Positions 15,486 through 26,404 are shown, numbered from the stretch's first letter. The stretch: DNA of 64,000 nucleotides from Dethiosulfatibacter aminovorans DSM 17477 (GCF_900142005.1 NZ_FQZL01000011.1:43863-107862); one strand, 5' to 3'. The notes: generated from the letters alone by a model not told the origin. A program made the numbers and translations.

Positions 15486-16286
15486 GTGAGGATAGGTAAT
15501 AAGGATTTTGATTTTGATAAAGAAGCGTATATAATGGGCATACTGAATGTTACGCCGGACTCCTTTTCTGACGGTGGAAGGTTCAATTCTGTTGATGAAG
15601 CCCTTAAGCAGGCGGAGAAGATGATTGAAGAGGGAGCCCATATTATAGATATAGGCGGAGAGTCCACGAGACCCAGCCACGACAAAGTGGAAATCGATGA
15701 GGAGATTTCAAGAGTAGTACCGGTGATTGAAGCCTTGAGAAAAAGGTATGATGTGCCCGTTTCAATCGATACATCAAAGAGCAGGGTGGCGGAAGCTGCA
15801 CTGGATGTCGGAGCAGATATGATAAATGATGTCTGGGGCTTTAAAAGGGATGAATATATTGCAGGAGTGGCCAGAGACTTTAATGTTCCATGCTGTCTCA
15901 TGCATAACAGGGTGAAATCGGGATATGTAAATCTCATGGAAGAAGTACTTGACGAGATGGGTGAAAGTGTTCAGATAGCACTTGACGCCGGTGTATCCAG
16001 TGAAAAGATAATGATAGACCCGGGAATAGGATTCGCAAAGACTCCTGAGGAAAATCTGATTGTCATGAAGAATCTGGAGATGTTTGGAAGATTCGGCCTG
16101 CCTGTTCTTCTGGGAACATCCAGAAAGTCAATGATAGGATATGCCCTTGATCTGCCTGTAGGAGAACGGCTTGAAGGTACAATTGCCACTACAGTCTTCG
16201 GATACATGAAGGGATGCAGGATATTCAGGGTCCATGACGTCAAGGAAAATCTGAGGGCACTTAGAATGGTGCAGGCAATGAGCTAG
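15486..16286 (+). CDS. folP: Dihydropteroate synthase
   Basis: A 266-aa TIM-barrel enzyme that condenses p-aminobenzoate with hydroxymethyl-dihydropterin pyrophosphate. Both family signatures are present: MGILNVTPDSFSDGGRF near residue 17 and HIIDIGGESTRPSH near residue 53. DPGIGFAKTPEENL near 178 and the SRKSMIG loop near 213 are also typical. GTG start at 15486, 4 nt after an AGGAGGA ribosome-binding site. The pterin and pABA halves of folate synthesis meet in this operon. Confidence 0.95.
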   Translation: MRIGNKDFDFDKEAYIMGILNVTPDSFSDGGRFNSVDEALKQAEKMIEEGAHIIDIGGESTRPSHDKVEIDEEISRVVPVIEALRKRYDVPVSIDTSKSRVAEAALDVGADMINDVWGFKRDEYIAGVARDFNVPCCLMHNRVKSGYVNLMEEVLDEMGESVQIALDAGVSSEKIMIDPGIGFAKTPEENLIVMKNLEMFGRFGLPVLLGTSRKSMIGYALDLPVGERLEGTIATTVFGYMKGCRIFRVHDVKENLRALRMVQAMS

Positions 16287-16295
16287 GAGGATGAA

Positions 16296-17108
16296 ATGGA
16301 CAATCTAATAATCAAGGGACTTGAGCTCTTCGGATTTCACGGTGTGAATCAGGAGGAGAAGGCCATGGGACAGAAATTCATAGTCGATGCTGTCCTCACA
16401 ATGGACATGGGGGAAGCCTGTGAAGGGGACTCCATTGACAGCACCATAAACTATGCAGTACTTTGTCGCGAGTTGCAGAATGTATTCACATCGGAAAAGC
16501 ACGATCTCATAGAAAGGGCTGCTGAAGTCCTATGCGAATACGTGCTCATGAACTACGGAAGAGTAGACAAGATCGACCTGACTCTGAAAAAGCCCTGGGC
16601 GCCTGTCCACATGCCTCTGGAATATCCGGCTGTGAGGCTGGTGAGAGAAAGGCATGTTGCATACCTGGCACTTGGCTCAAATTTGGGGGACAGGGAGGAA
16701 AATCTGAAAAAGGCTGTTGAAGCCATTGAGGGTAGCAGCCACACGTCGGTGCTTAAGGTGTCCAAATTCATAGAGACCGATCCTGTGGGATATGAGGACC
16801 AGGACCCATTTCTCAATGGAGCGGTGAAGGTGGAGACGCTGCTGTCGCCTAAGAAGCTCATAAGATGGCTTCTTTCGATAGAGGAGGACCTTAAGCGTGT
16901 GAGAACCATTAAATGGGGACCAAGGACAATAGATCTCGATGTCATCTATTATGACGATATGGTGTCCGACGATGAAGAGATAGTGCTTCCGCATCCCCGG
17001 ATGCACGAGAGGGCCTTTGTACTGGATCCGATGAATGAAATAGCTCCCTATGCATTACATCCAATATTGAAAAAAAGAACTTTTGAGCTCCTTGATGAAG
17101 TGCTGTAA
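16296..17108 (+). CDS. folBK: Bifunctional dihydroneopterin aldolase / HPPK
   Basis: A 270-aa fusion. Residues 1-116 are dihydroneopterin aldolase (LELFGFHGVNQEEKAMGQKF with the catalytic-site residues, then STINYAVLC and DLIERAAEVL). Residues 118-270 are 6-hydroxymethyl-7,8-dihydropterin pyrophosphokinase (AYLALGSNLGDREENL, FLNGAVKVET and the RTIDLDVIYYDD signature with the Mg2+-binding Asp pair). The fusion makes the pyrophosphorylated pterin used by FolP. Last gene of the operon. folE is not in the window. Confidence 0.95.
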   Translation: MDNLIIKGLELFGFHGVNQEEKAMGQKFIVDAVLTMDMGEACEGDSIDSTINYAVLCRELQNVFTSEKHDLIERAAEVLCEYVLMNYGRVDKIDLTLKKPWAPVHMPLEYPAVRLVRERHVAYLALGSNLGDREENLKKAVEAIEGSSHTSVLKVSKFIETDPVGYEDQDPFLNGAVKVETLLSPKKLIRWLLSIEEDLKRVRTIKWGPRTIDLDVIYYDDMVSDDEEIVLPHPRMHERAFVLDPMNEIAPYALHPILKKRTFELLDEVL

Positions 17109-17128
17109 ATAAGGAGCGGCTATAATAG

Positions 17129-17177
17129 AAAATGCATCCTTGAGTTGAAAAGAAATCAACTGCAGGATGCATTTTTG
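17129..17177. terminator. Bidirectional terminator between folBK and the DJ-1 gene
   Basis: AAAATGCATCCT / AGGATGCATTTTT outer stem (17129-17140, 17164-17176) with an inner AGTTGA/TCAACT stem; A and T tracts on both sides. Confidence 0.88.
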
Positions 17178-17182
17178 TTGTG

Positions 17183-17734
17183 TCAGCTGCTTTTTCCCAG
17201 CAAAAATTCGAACTGAGTTGCTTCACGGAGTTTACCGGTGTCAAGGCCAAGAGCCTCCAGCACGGCAAAGGCAAATGAAAAGGTTGCGGCGGGACCGTTC
17301 CCGGTAACTATGTTGCCATCGGTTTGGACTACGGACCTTTCGTAGTTTGCTGACTTCAACTCATGACTGACTGTGGGATAAGAGGTCACTTTTTTTCCCT
17401 TGATCACTCCTGCCTTTTCCAGGACTATTGGAGCTGCGCAAATTGCTGCCACTACCTTGTTTCTGTCAATGTATTTCCTGACTATGTCTATTATTCGGTT
17501 ATCATTTCTCAAATCGTATGCGCCGGGACCTCCAGGAAGCACGATGGCGTCATAGTCATCATCCATTTCTTCGAATCTTAAATCGGCTTCGATTTTAACA
17601 TGGTGGCTTCCTGTTACATAATCGTCATCACAACCGATTATATGGCATTTAACATCCATTCTTCTAGCCATGTCTACAATACCCATCATCTCGAGCTCTT
17701 CGAAACCATTCTTAGCCAATACTGCTATTTTCAT
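17183..17734 (-). CDS. DJ-1/PfpI family protein
   Basis: A 183-aa protein of the DJ-1/ThiJ/PfpI superfamily. The nucleophile elbow is in VAAICAAPIVLEKAG near residue 103, and the acidic partner lies in NGFEELEMMG near residue 13. Members act as protein or nucleic-acid deglycases, glyoxalases or chaperones, often in stress responses. I start it at ATG 17734 because AAAGGAG precedes it; the open frame runs on to 18010 but without family similarity. It is divergent from katG, which hints at a shared stress context. Confidence 0.88.
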   Translation of the reverse strand: MKIAVLAKNGFEELEMMGIVDMARRMDVKCHIIGCDDDYVTGSHHVKIEADLRFEEMDDDYDAIVLPGGPGAYDLRNDNRIIDIVRKYIDRNKVVAAICAAPIVLEKAGVIKGKKVTSYPTVSHELKSANYERSVVQTDGNIVTGNGPAATFSFAFAVLEALGLDTGKLREATQFEFLLGKSS

Positions 17735-17790
17735 ATAAATCGACTCCTTTACATTTGTTTTGTTATCAATACAAGTATACAATGAAGCAG

Positions 17791-17822
17791 CAAGTTCATT
17801 CAAGTCGAGATGAATGAACTTG
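17791..17822. repeat. Perfect dyad in the DJ-1/katG intergenic region
   Basis: CAAGTTCATTCA (17791-17802) and TGAATGAACTTG (17811-17822), 12-bp perfect inverted repeat with an 8-nt spacer, 57 nt upstream of the DJ-1 start. It could be an operator or a 5' UTR hairpin. The 17735-18038 stretch holds no gene. Confidence 0.6.
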
Positions 17823-17886
17823 TTGTTATTCATTAATTTTACACAACCATAATTTTCCATGTATTTCGAAATAATCAACAAATATG

Positions 17887-17901
17887 ATATAATGATAGTA
17901 T
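17887..17901 (+). promoter_or_regulatory. Possible PerR box upstream of katG
   Basis: ATATAATGATAGTAT matches the Bacillus PerR consensus TTATAATNATTATAA at 10 of 14 defined positions. PerR regulates catalase genes in many Firmicutes. The site lies about 138 bp upstream of the katG start, rather far, and AT-rich DNA gives such matches by chance. Confidence 0.3.
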
Positions 17902-18017
17902 TGAAAGTTTCTTCGTCAATCCTTATGGGATGACATTTCATTTTACAAAAGACTTGCTTAATCATACTGAATTTTTTCAAAAGATTAATATTCACGGTTT
18001 CACTGTGCAAAAGTTAA

Positions 18018-20255
<2,238 letters not shown>

Positions 20256-20273
20256 GGTCTTGAATGGAATATC

Positions 20274-20325
20274 AAGGTACCTGCAGTGGAGGAATTGAGT
20301 ATTTTTCCGGTGCTGGTACCTTTTT
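20274..20325 (+). terminator. Terminator of katG
   Basis: AAGGTACC (20274-20281) pairs with GGTACCTT (20315-20322), followed directly by TTTTT. The 33-nt loop is long but may fold internally. Confidence 0.65.
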
Positions 20326-20416
20326 GCATAATGAAAACTATAATCTGCTATGTAATATAAAAAACAATAGTGAACATACTTTGTTTGACCGTGAAAGCTG
20401 ACTCGTGATACAATTA

Positions 20417-20444
20417 AACTGACAGAAATGTCAGTTGTTTTTTT
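20417..20444 (+). promoter_or_regulatory. AACTGACA-GAAA-TGTCAGTT dyad before the FtsX permease
   Basis: Perfect 8-bp dyad with a GAAA loop followed by GTTTTTTT. A promoter-like TTGACC ... TACAAT lies just upstream (about 20384-20412), which puts the dyad at the start of the transcript. The TGACA-N4-TGTCA layout is common in TetR-family operators. Alternatively it is an intrinsic terminator or attenuator. No tetR gene is adjacent. Confidence 0.5.
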
Positions 20445-20476
20445 GAATTGATTTCCAAATGGAAGGATTGATAATT

Positions 20477-22825
20477 GTGAAAAAACTAAACCTCAGACTT
20501 TTTAGAATGATAATGCATTCAAGAGGTCAATACATATCCATTCTTATAGTTGTAATTGCGGGATTGTTCATGTACACCTTTATGGACAATGCCTCAACCA
20601 GCCTTGAAAGTTCGATGAACGAATTTTACGATGTCACAAACTTCGGTGATGTGTTTGTTGAACTCATGCAGATTTCAGACAAGGAAACAGAAGAACTTGA
20701 AAAACTAGAAAATATAGAATCCGCGGAAGGCAGGATTGTTTTTGACGCGCCGTTTTTATCCGAGGATAAGGATGAGAAGGTGACCTTGAGAATAGTTTCC
20801 GCAGATGCCGAGCTCAACAAGATCAGTCAGCTTTATGTTGAGGAAGGAAAACGCGAAATAGAGGAAAGGGAAATACTCCTTCTTTCACAATTCGCCACAG
20901 CACGGGGAATTGAAATAGGCGACGAAATAGACATACAGATTTTCGGAAGGAAATATACCTTTGAGGTCAAGGGGCTGGTGGCACATCCTGAATATGCATA
21001 TATCATGGAAAATGAGCAGACCATATTCCCCAGACCTGACAAATTCGGAATTGCCTTCATTGAAAAGGAATATCTCGGTAAGATAACCGGTCTTACGGGG
21101 AAATACAATGATGTGGTCTTGAAGCTTGACAACTATGACAAACTTAAGGATACCAAGAAGGTTCTTGATGAAGAACTTGATAAAAACGGACTGAAAAGGA
21201 TAATCGAGAAAGAGGATCAGTTGAGCAACAGTATTCTTGTTGCTAAAATTGATGGCATAAAACAGGTTTCAGGATTCATCCCTGTAGTATTTCTATTTGT
21301 TGCAGCAGCAATACTGGCAGCCATGATATCAAGGAATGTGAAGAAGGACAAGGTGATAATAGGTATATTGAAAGGGCTGGGATATTCCAGGACAAAGATT
21401 ATCGCCCACTATACAATGTATGCTGTGAGCATAGGAATTGTAGGCGGAGGAATCGGCACCATCCTCGGTACACTGATGTCAAGGGCCATGACCATGCTTT
21501 TCCTTGAATATTTTTATATACCGGTCATGAAATTCACAATATACCCTGAAAACATAGCCCGGGCAATGATTCTTTCCTCGATATTCTGTACCTTTGCCGG
21601 CATGTTCGGAGCCAGGAAGGCTGTATCCATGACTCCTGCAGATGCAATTAGAGATGAGCCGACAGTAACGGGACACAGCATATTTATGGAAAGAATAACT
21701 TTCATATGGAACAGGTTGACTTTTTCATGGAAGATGATATACAAGTACATATTCAGGGAAAAGAAGAAGTCCGTATTCATAAGTCTAGGTGCGGCTTTTA
21801 CGGTAGCCATGGGAATGATGACCTTTTGGATGATAGACATGCTGACAGTAGTCTTCATAAATTATTTCGGCGGTTTTCTGGCAATGGACTACAGTGTTGA
21901 GTTCATGCAGCCGGTAAATGAAAATGCACTGAAGGATCTTGAAAAACTCATTGGTCCGGACTTGATCGAGGGAAAGATTGAGCTTCCCTTTGAAATGCAA
22001 TATGGACGGGAAAAGATATACGTCAAAATTGTCGGTGTTGAAAAGGACACTCCTTTCTACAAATTCAGGGATTTTGTCGGGAACGAGGTGCCGCTGCCTG
22101 ATGAAGGAATGATCATTTCATCAAATCTGGGAACTGTATTGGGAGTTGATGTTGGAGACCGGATCCTTGTCAGAAACTTCATTCCAAATATGGACGACGT
22201 GTACATTGAAGTCAAGGGGATGGTAAATCAAAATCTTGGCATAAACGGCTACATGAATATAAATTATATGAGAGAAACACTGGCAGGAAAGAATACGCTC
22301 ACCGGTGCCCTGATGATGACGGATGAAAATATATCCCAGGAGCTGAACGAGCTGAAAAATGTAGGAGGCTTCCAATCCATGAATGACATGCAGGACATGT
22401 TCCTGGAATATCTGGACCTCACAAAAATCAGCATATCTTTCATGGTCTTCTTCTCCGGAATACTGGGATTTGTAATAATATACAGCATGACAATGATGAG
22501 TATTCATGAGAGGAAGCTGGAATTTTCATCATTGAGGGTTCTGGGTTTCACAAAAGGTGAGATATTCAACATAATATTGAGGGAAAATGCAGTGATGTCA
22601 CTCGTGGGGATGGTTTATGGCCTTCCAATGGGAAAAGTGATTATCGACTCCATGAGGACAATATATGTAACGGATATGTATGTATTCAATGCACCGATTA
22701 CCGTGAGTCTAATAATCAAGGCGATACTGTACACAATACTGTGTCTGACGCTTGCACAGCTTACCACATACAGGAAGATAACAAATCTTGACTTCATTGA
22801 TGCACTCAAGAGCAGGATGACATAA
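20477..22825 (+). CDS. FtsX/MacB-type ABC transporter permease
   Basis: A 782-aa permease with two FtsX domains. A first membrane helix lies near residue 18, a large extracytoplasmic region spans about 45-255, three helices cover about 260-400, then a second unit has a helix near 435, an outer domain to about 655 and three terminal helices. Such proteins need a cytoplasmic ATPase (LolD/MacB-like), but none is encoded nearby. GTG 20477 is favoured because GGAAGGA lies 9 nt upstream; an in-frame ATG at 20459 has no RBS. The substrate is unknown; relatives export lipids or peptides or act as mechanotransmitters. Confidence 0.88.
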   Translation: MKKLNLRLFRMIMHSRGQYISILIVVIAGLFMYTFMDNASTSLESSMNEFYDVTNFGDVFVELMQISDKETEELEKLENIESAEGRIVFDAPFLSEDKDEKVTLRIVSADAELNKISQLYVEEGKREIEEREILLLSQFATARGIEIGDEIDIQIFGRKYTFEVKGLVAHPEYAYIMENEQTIFPRPDKFGIAFIEKEYLGKITGLTGKYNDVVLKLDNYDKLKDTKKVLDEELDKNGLKRIIEKEDQLSNSILVAKIDGIKQVSGFIPVVFLFVAAAILAAMISRNVKKDKVIIGILKGLGYSRTKIIAHYTMYAVSIGIVGGGIGTILGTLMSRAMTMLFLEYFYIPVMKFTIYPENIARAMILSSIFCTFAGMFGARKAVSMTPADAIRDEPTVTGHSIFMERITFIWNRLTFSWKMIYKYIFREKKKSVFISLGAAFTVAMGMMTFWMIDMLTVVFINYFGGFLAMDYSVEFMQPVNENALKDLEKLIGPDLIEGKIELPFEMQYGREKIYVKIVGVEKDTPFYKFRDFVGNEVPLPDEGMIISSNLGTVLGVDVGDRILVRNFIPNMDDVYIEVKGMVNQNLGINGYMNINYMRETLAGKNTLTGALMMTDENISQELNELKNVGGFQSMNDMQDMFLEYLDLTKISISFMVFFSGILGFVIIYSMTMMSIHERKLEFSSLRVLGFTKGEIFNIILRENAVMSLVGMVYGLPMGKVIIDSMRTIYVTDMYVFNAPITVSLIIKAILYTILCLTLAQLTTYRKITNLDFIDALKSRMT

Positions 22826-22900
22826 GGTTCAGTTGTTAGGCATTTAAATCAGTTGATTTTCCGGAAGGGATATGCGTACAATTTGTAATGTATGAAATAG

Positions 22901-22929
22901 TTTACATTTAGTATAAAATATTATATAAT
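22901..22929 (+). promoter_or_regulatory. Sigma-A promoter of the membrane protein/HTH pair
   Basis: TTTACA (22901-22906), 17-nt spacer, TATAAT (22924-22929), about 80 nt upstream of the ATG at 23008. Confidence 0.65.
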
Positions 22930-23007
22930 ATAGGTAGGAAGAAAGGTTAAGTTTATTTGATCAATTACAATTGGAATGGCTTGAATAGTTATAAAAAAGG
23001 TGATCTT

Positions 23008-23445
23008 ATGTCAAAGAAGTTGAGACAATCCATTATACATTTGATAATCTGGTCAATAGTTGCTGTGGGGTTCATTCTGATTTTTTCACGAGCGAATACC
23101 ATAGTAAACTGGACGGACAACAGGGCTGAAAAGATAATATTGGCGATACTGTTTCTGACAGGATTCGGAGGAGATGCCATACTTGGAATGGCATTCAGAG
23201 GGAAAGGCAATGAAGTCGACAGTGATGAGAGGGATGCAGCAGTGACTGGAAAAGCGATGGAAGCAAGTTATATAGTGACACTGCTTTATGTATTCCTGGT
23301 TACAATAAGCATATACACTAAATATGAATCTGCAGGCACGGTTAATGTGGGATGGCTTTGGTTCATCGCCTACAGCCTGGTCATAGTGGCCAATGTTTCC
23401 AGCTCAATCTGCACTATTATAATGTACAAAAGGCTGGGAAACTGA
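23008..23445 (+). CDS. Small membrane protein paired with an HTH regulator
   Basis: A 145-aa protein with four predicted membrane helices (near residues 9-27, 40-58, 88-108 and 118-138) and a charged loop, DSDERDAAVTGKA, in the middle. Similar proteins of the DUF2178 type are commonly encoded next to a short XRE-type HTH gene, as here; the family assignment is tentative. The ATG at 23008 follows AAAGGTGAT. Its TGA stop overlaps the next gene's ATG (TGATG), a strong sign of coupled expression and probably of a functional pair. Confidence 0.75.
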   Translation: MSKKLRQSIIHLIIWSIVAVGFILIFSRANTIVNWTDNRAEKIILAILFLTGFGGDAILGMAFRGKGNEVDSDERDAAVTGKAMEASYIVTLLYVFLVTISIYTKYESAGTVNVGWLWFIAYSLVIVANVSSSICTIIMYKRLGN

Positions 23446-23675
23446 TGAAGAAGGAATATACACTAAAAAACAATATCAGGAAGATCAGGAGAGGCTTCGC
23501 AGACATAACCCAGCAGGAGCTTGCCGATGCAACAGGATGCACAAGGCAGACAATAGTTGCACTTGAGAAGAACAAGTACAATCCTTCCCTTATTCTTGCA
23601 ATGAGGATATCCAAGGAGCTGGGAGTCAGTGTTGAGGAATTGTTTGAACTTAAGGATGCTAATGGAAATCGTTGA
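23445..23675 (+). CDS. XRE-family helix-turn-helix regulator
   Basis: A 76-aa single-domain Cro/CI-type DNA-binding protein. The HTH spans about residues 9-63 (QQELADATGCTRQTIVALEKNKYNPSL then the GVSVEELFEL helix), the layout of the short YvaO/YozG-like regulators. Translationally coupled to the preceding membrane protein; it probably controls that operon in response to a signal sensed by its partner, which is inference. Confidence 0.9.
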   Translation: MKKEYTLKNNIRKIRRGFADITQQELADATGCTRQTIVALEKNKYNPSLILAMRISKELGVSVEELFELKDANGNR

Positions 23676-23746
23676 AATCCGGCTGTTGTTCCAGCCATAT
23701 CTTGACATACCGGTTCAACTGAAATATAATTTATTTAACGACTGCG

Positions 23747-23780
23747 CACATTTTTTTGCAATGTGTGCTTTTTTTAGGAG
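23747..23780 (+). terminator. Terminator after the HTH gene
   Basis: GCGCACATT / AATGTGTGC hairpin with one G-U pair and a run of seven T, immediately upstream of cobU. Confidence 0.75.
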
Positions 23781-23786
23781 CATAAT

Positions 23787-24362
23787 ATGAGTGAAATAAT
23801 ACTTGTGACAGGTGGTGCAAGAAGCGGCAAGAGCACTATTGCTGAAAAGATACTGCTTGGCAAGAAGGAAGACATACTGTATATAGCGACTTCCATTGCC
23901 TTTGACGAGGAAATGGTGGACAGGATAAAAAAGCATCAGGAGAGACGTGATGAAAGATGGAAGCTGGCTGAGACCTACAAGGATTTTCACAAGCTTGTAG
24001 ACAATGACGATTTCAAGAAATGCAAATATATTTTGCTTGATTGCATAACTGTAATGCTTTCCAATAGGTTATTCGACAAAAGGTTGGGTAATGAAACTGA
24101 TCTTGATGAGTATGATGTACTGGAAAGTGAAATACTTGAGGATATTGAAAATCTTCTTAAAATATCCAGGGAAAACGACAAGACAATAGTCATAGTGACA
24201 AACGAGCTTGGAATGGGTATAGTGCCTATTGACAGAATCAGCAGGATGTATCGAGACATAGCCGGGAGGATCAATCAAAACATTGCATCCCAGGCGGACA
24301 AGGTAATACTGGCAGTTTCAGGTATAGGTGTTGATATAAAAAAGCTTGAAATAGACGCATAA
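23787..24362 (+). CDS. cobU: Adenosylcobinamide kinase/guanylyltransferase
   Basis: A 191-aa CobU. The P-loop is VTGGARSGKSTIAEK at residues 6-20; YIATSIAFDEEMVDRIKKH, with the H-x-x-R-R block used for GMP attachment just after, and VTNELGMGIVP near residue 134 are diagnostic. It phosphorylates adenosylcobinamide and adds GMP for attachment of the lower ligand. First of four closely spaced cobamide genes. The ATG at 23787 follows AGGAGC. No cobalamin riboswitch is recognisable upstream. Confidence 0.94.
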   Translation: MSEIILVTGGARSGKSTIAEKILLGKKEDILYIATSIAFDEEMVDRIKKHQERRDERWKLAETYKDFHKLVDNDDFKKCKYILLDCITVMLSNRLFDKRLGNETDLDEYDVLESEILEDIENLLKISRENDKTIVIVTNELGMGIVPIDRISRMYRDIAGRINQNIASQADKVILAVSGIGVDIKKLEIDA

Positions 24363-24376
24363 CAGGCTGGTGGATT

Positions 24377-25123
24377 ATGGAATTGATGACAGTCAGGGAT
24401 CTATCAGTGGTACTCATGGGAGATGCATACATGGTTGTGGCCTGTGATTCCTGTGGAGGAATCGGACTTAAGGAACACGATGTAGTGAAGTTGTCTCCCG
24501 ACAGGATGGCATATATAACCATGAATGTAATATGCTGCGAGCTTGCCTCCTTGCGGGTGAAGCCTTCAGTAATAATAAACAATGTTTGCGCAGAAATGGA
24601 TGATACTGGTAAAATGGTAATAGAAGGAATAAGGGAATATATGAATGATTACTTTCCTGAGATGAAATTCATCCTTACCGGAAGTACCGAGGAGAATTTC
24701 AAGACCGTACAGACAGGTATAGGTCTGTCAGTAATAGGTTATAAGAGCAGGGATGATTTTTCACTTCCAGAAAGCAATGCTGGAGACCTTGTAGCAGTAA
24801 TTGGAATCCCAAAGGTGGGCCAGGAGGTAATTGACGATGGAGGAGAGATTCTCAATTCAAAAGAGTTGTGGAAGCTCCTGGATTCAAGGTGCATAAATGA
24901 GGTGATACCGGCAGGTTCAAAGGGACTTTTTTATGAACTGCAACAGCTGAATGTTGCTGATGAAGCTGAATTGCTGCTTTACGACGATGCTGAAATTGAC
25001 CTAAAAAAATCAGCAGGACCGGCAACTTGTGCTGTTGTCACTTTACCAAAGGAAAAAAAAGATGACTTTGAAAATTGTCTGACCATACCATATGAAGTGA
25101 TTGGTGAAATAAGAACAAAATAA
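24377..25123 (+). CDS. PurM-like ATP-binding protein, possible alpha-ribazole kinase
   Basis: A 248-aa protein with the N-terminal layout of the PurM/ThiL/SelD ATP-binding superfamily: the GDAYMVVACDSCGGIG segment near residue 16 and the following helix, VKLSPDRMAYITMNVICCEL, correspond to the shared ATP-binding half. It sits between cobU and cobS. Alpha-ribazole kinase CblS, described in Listeria and Geobacillus, belongs to this superfamily as far as I know, and would make alpha-ribazole phosphate in organisms that salvage alpha-ribazole. The window has no cobT or cobC, which agrees. I do not recognise the family with certainty. Confidence 0.5.
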   Translation: MELMTVRDLSVVLMGDAYMVVACDSCGGIGLKEHDVVKLSPDRMAYITMNVICCELASLRVKPSVIINNVCAEMDDTGKMVIEGIREYMNDYFPEMKFILTGSTEENFKTVQTGIGLSVIGYKSRDDFSLPESNAGDLVAVIGIPKVGQEVIDDGGEILNSKELWKLLDSRCINEVIPAGSKGLFYELQQLNVADEAELLLYDDAEIDLKKSAGPATCAVVTLPKEKKDDFENCLTIPYEVIGEIRTK

Positions 25124-25140
25124 ACTTACAGGATGATTTT

Positions 25141-25884
25141 ATGAAAAATAATATGAAACAGATAATGAGAAGTTTGTCCATGATGATTGCTTTCTTCACG
25201 AGGATACCAATGAAATATGGACATGAATTCGACGAGGATGATTATTGCATAGGCATAATGTTCCTTCCTGTGATCGGACTTATCATAGGTTTGGGACTTT
25301 TTGTCCTTAAACATGCATTGTTTTTTGCCAGTCCATATGTAGGCGGCCTCGTGATGCTTATATTCTACATATGGATAACTGGAGGCCTTCACATAGACGG
25401 TCTAGCTGATACCTTCGACGGCATCTTCAGCGGAAGGGACAGAGACAGAATGTTTGAAATAATGAAGGACAGCAGGGTTGGTTCCTTTGGGGCAATATCC
25501 ATTTCACTTCTTATGATTAGCTATGTGATTCTGTTTGCAGAAAATACTCCGGGAGCAATACTGATGATGGGCGTTGTAGGAAAGAGTTCGGTACTGTCAT
25601 CTGCTTCCATTTCAAGCTATGCAAAGGAAGAAATGGGTCTTGGGACAATGTTTGTTGAAAACTGCGGCGAGAGGGAAAGATATATAGGAATACTGTTCAC
25701 TGCACTGGTTTCAGTGTTTGCAGGATATAAGCTTATGATACCGGCTGGTATAACTTTTGTTCTGGTTGCATTGATTACACAGTATTTAAAAAAAGTTTTG
25801 GGAGGAACGACTGGAGATACAATGGGATTTATTGGTGAGTTGTCACAGATAATATTCCTGATTTTATCTTCAATAATATATTGA
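25141..25884 (+). CDS. cobS: Cobalamin synthase (adenosylcobinamide-GDP ribazoletransferase)
   Basis: A 247-aa integral membrane enzyme that joins adenosylcobinamide-GDP to alpha-ribazole (phosphate). The hallmark GGLHIDGLADTFDGIFSG motif with its metal-binding acidic residues lies near residue 81, followed by RMFEIMKDSRVGSFG near 103; FFTRIPM near the N-terminus is also typical. About six membrane helices. Third gene of the cob operon, 17 nt after the PurM-like gene. Confidence 0.95.
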   Translation: MKNNMKQIMRSLSMMIAFFTRIPMKYGHEFDEDDYCIGIMFLPVIGLIIGLGLFVLKHALFFASPYVGGLVMLIFYIWITGGLHIDGLADTFDGIFSGRDRDRMFEIMKDSRVGSFGAISISLLMISYVILFAENTPGAILMMGVVGKSSVLSSASISSYAKEEMGLGTMFVENCGERERYIGILFTALVSVFAGYKLMIPAGITFVLVALITQYLKKVLGGTTGDTMGFIGELSQIIFLILSSIIY

Positions 25885-25885
25885 T

Positions 25886-26404
25886 ATGGACAAGGGATAT
25901 GTACACTTGTATACAGGTGACGGAAAAGGGAAAACAACTGCTGCCTTTGGTTTGGCGCTGAGGGCTGCCATGTCCGGCAAGAAGGTCTATATAGGACAGT
26001 TTGTGAAGGATATGGAGTACAACGAAACAAAAATTAAGGATATTGTGGATAACATTGACATAGAACAGCTGGGCAGGGGATGCTTTATATTTGAAGACCC
26101 TGCTGAAGAGGACAAGGAGGCTGCCAGGGAAGGACTCAGGAAATGTACTGATGTATTAAAGTCCGGAGAATACGATATGGTAATTCTCGATGAACTTACA
26201 ATAGCATTGTATTTCAAGCTTTTCGATGTTGAGGATATTATTGAAGCCATAAGGAACAGGGATGAAAAGGTGGAAGTTGTAATCACGGGAAGATATGCTC
26301 CAAAAGAGCTTTATGACCTGGCGGATTTGGTTACGGAAATGAAGGAAGTAAAGCATTACTACAGCACTAAAGGTCTTTTAGCGCGGGATGGAATAGAACG
26401 TTGA
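25886..26404 (+). CDS. cobO: Cob(I)alamin adenosyltransferase, CobA/CobO/BtuR type
   Basis: A 172-aa corrinoid adenosyltransferase. The N-terminal P-loop is in YTGDGKGKTTAAFGLALRA (residues 8-26), and DMVILDELTIALYF near residue 93 is the family's Walker-B-like block. It transfers adenosyl from ATP to Co(I), needed before cobU can act. It starts 1 nt after the cobS stop. With cobU, the PurM-like gene and cobS it forms a cobinamide salvage/nucleotide-loop operon. The methyltransferase genes at 55 kb need a cobamide. Confidence 0.93.
   Translation: MDKGYVHLYTGDGKGKTTAAFGLALRAAMSGKKVYIGQFVKDMEYNETKIKDIVDNIDIEQLGRGCFIFEDPAEEDKEAAREGLRKCTDVLKSGEYDMVILDELTIALYFKLFDVEDIIEAIRNRDEKVEVVITGRYAPKELYDLADLVTEMKEVKHYYSTKGLLARDGIER

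Noticed and set aside
17735..18010. N-terminal extension of the DJ-1 protein (open frame to 18010)
   Set aside because: The added 92 residues have no family similarity, and a good AAAGGAG ribosome-binding site precedes the inner ATG at 17734.
23676..23786. Cobalamin riboswitch before cobU
   Set aside because: Only about 110 nt separate the genes, and they hold a simple terminator hairpin without any B12-box-like sequence.
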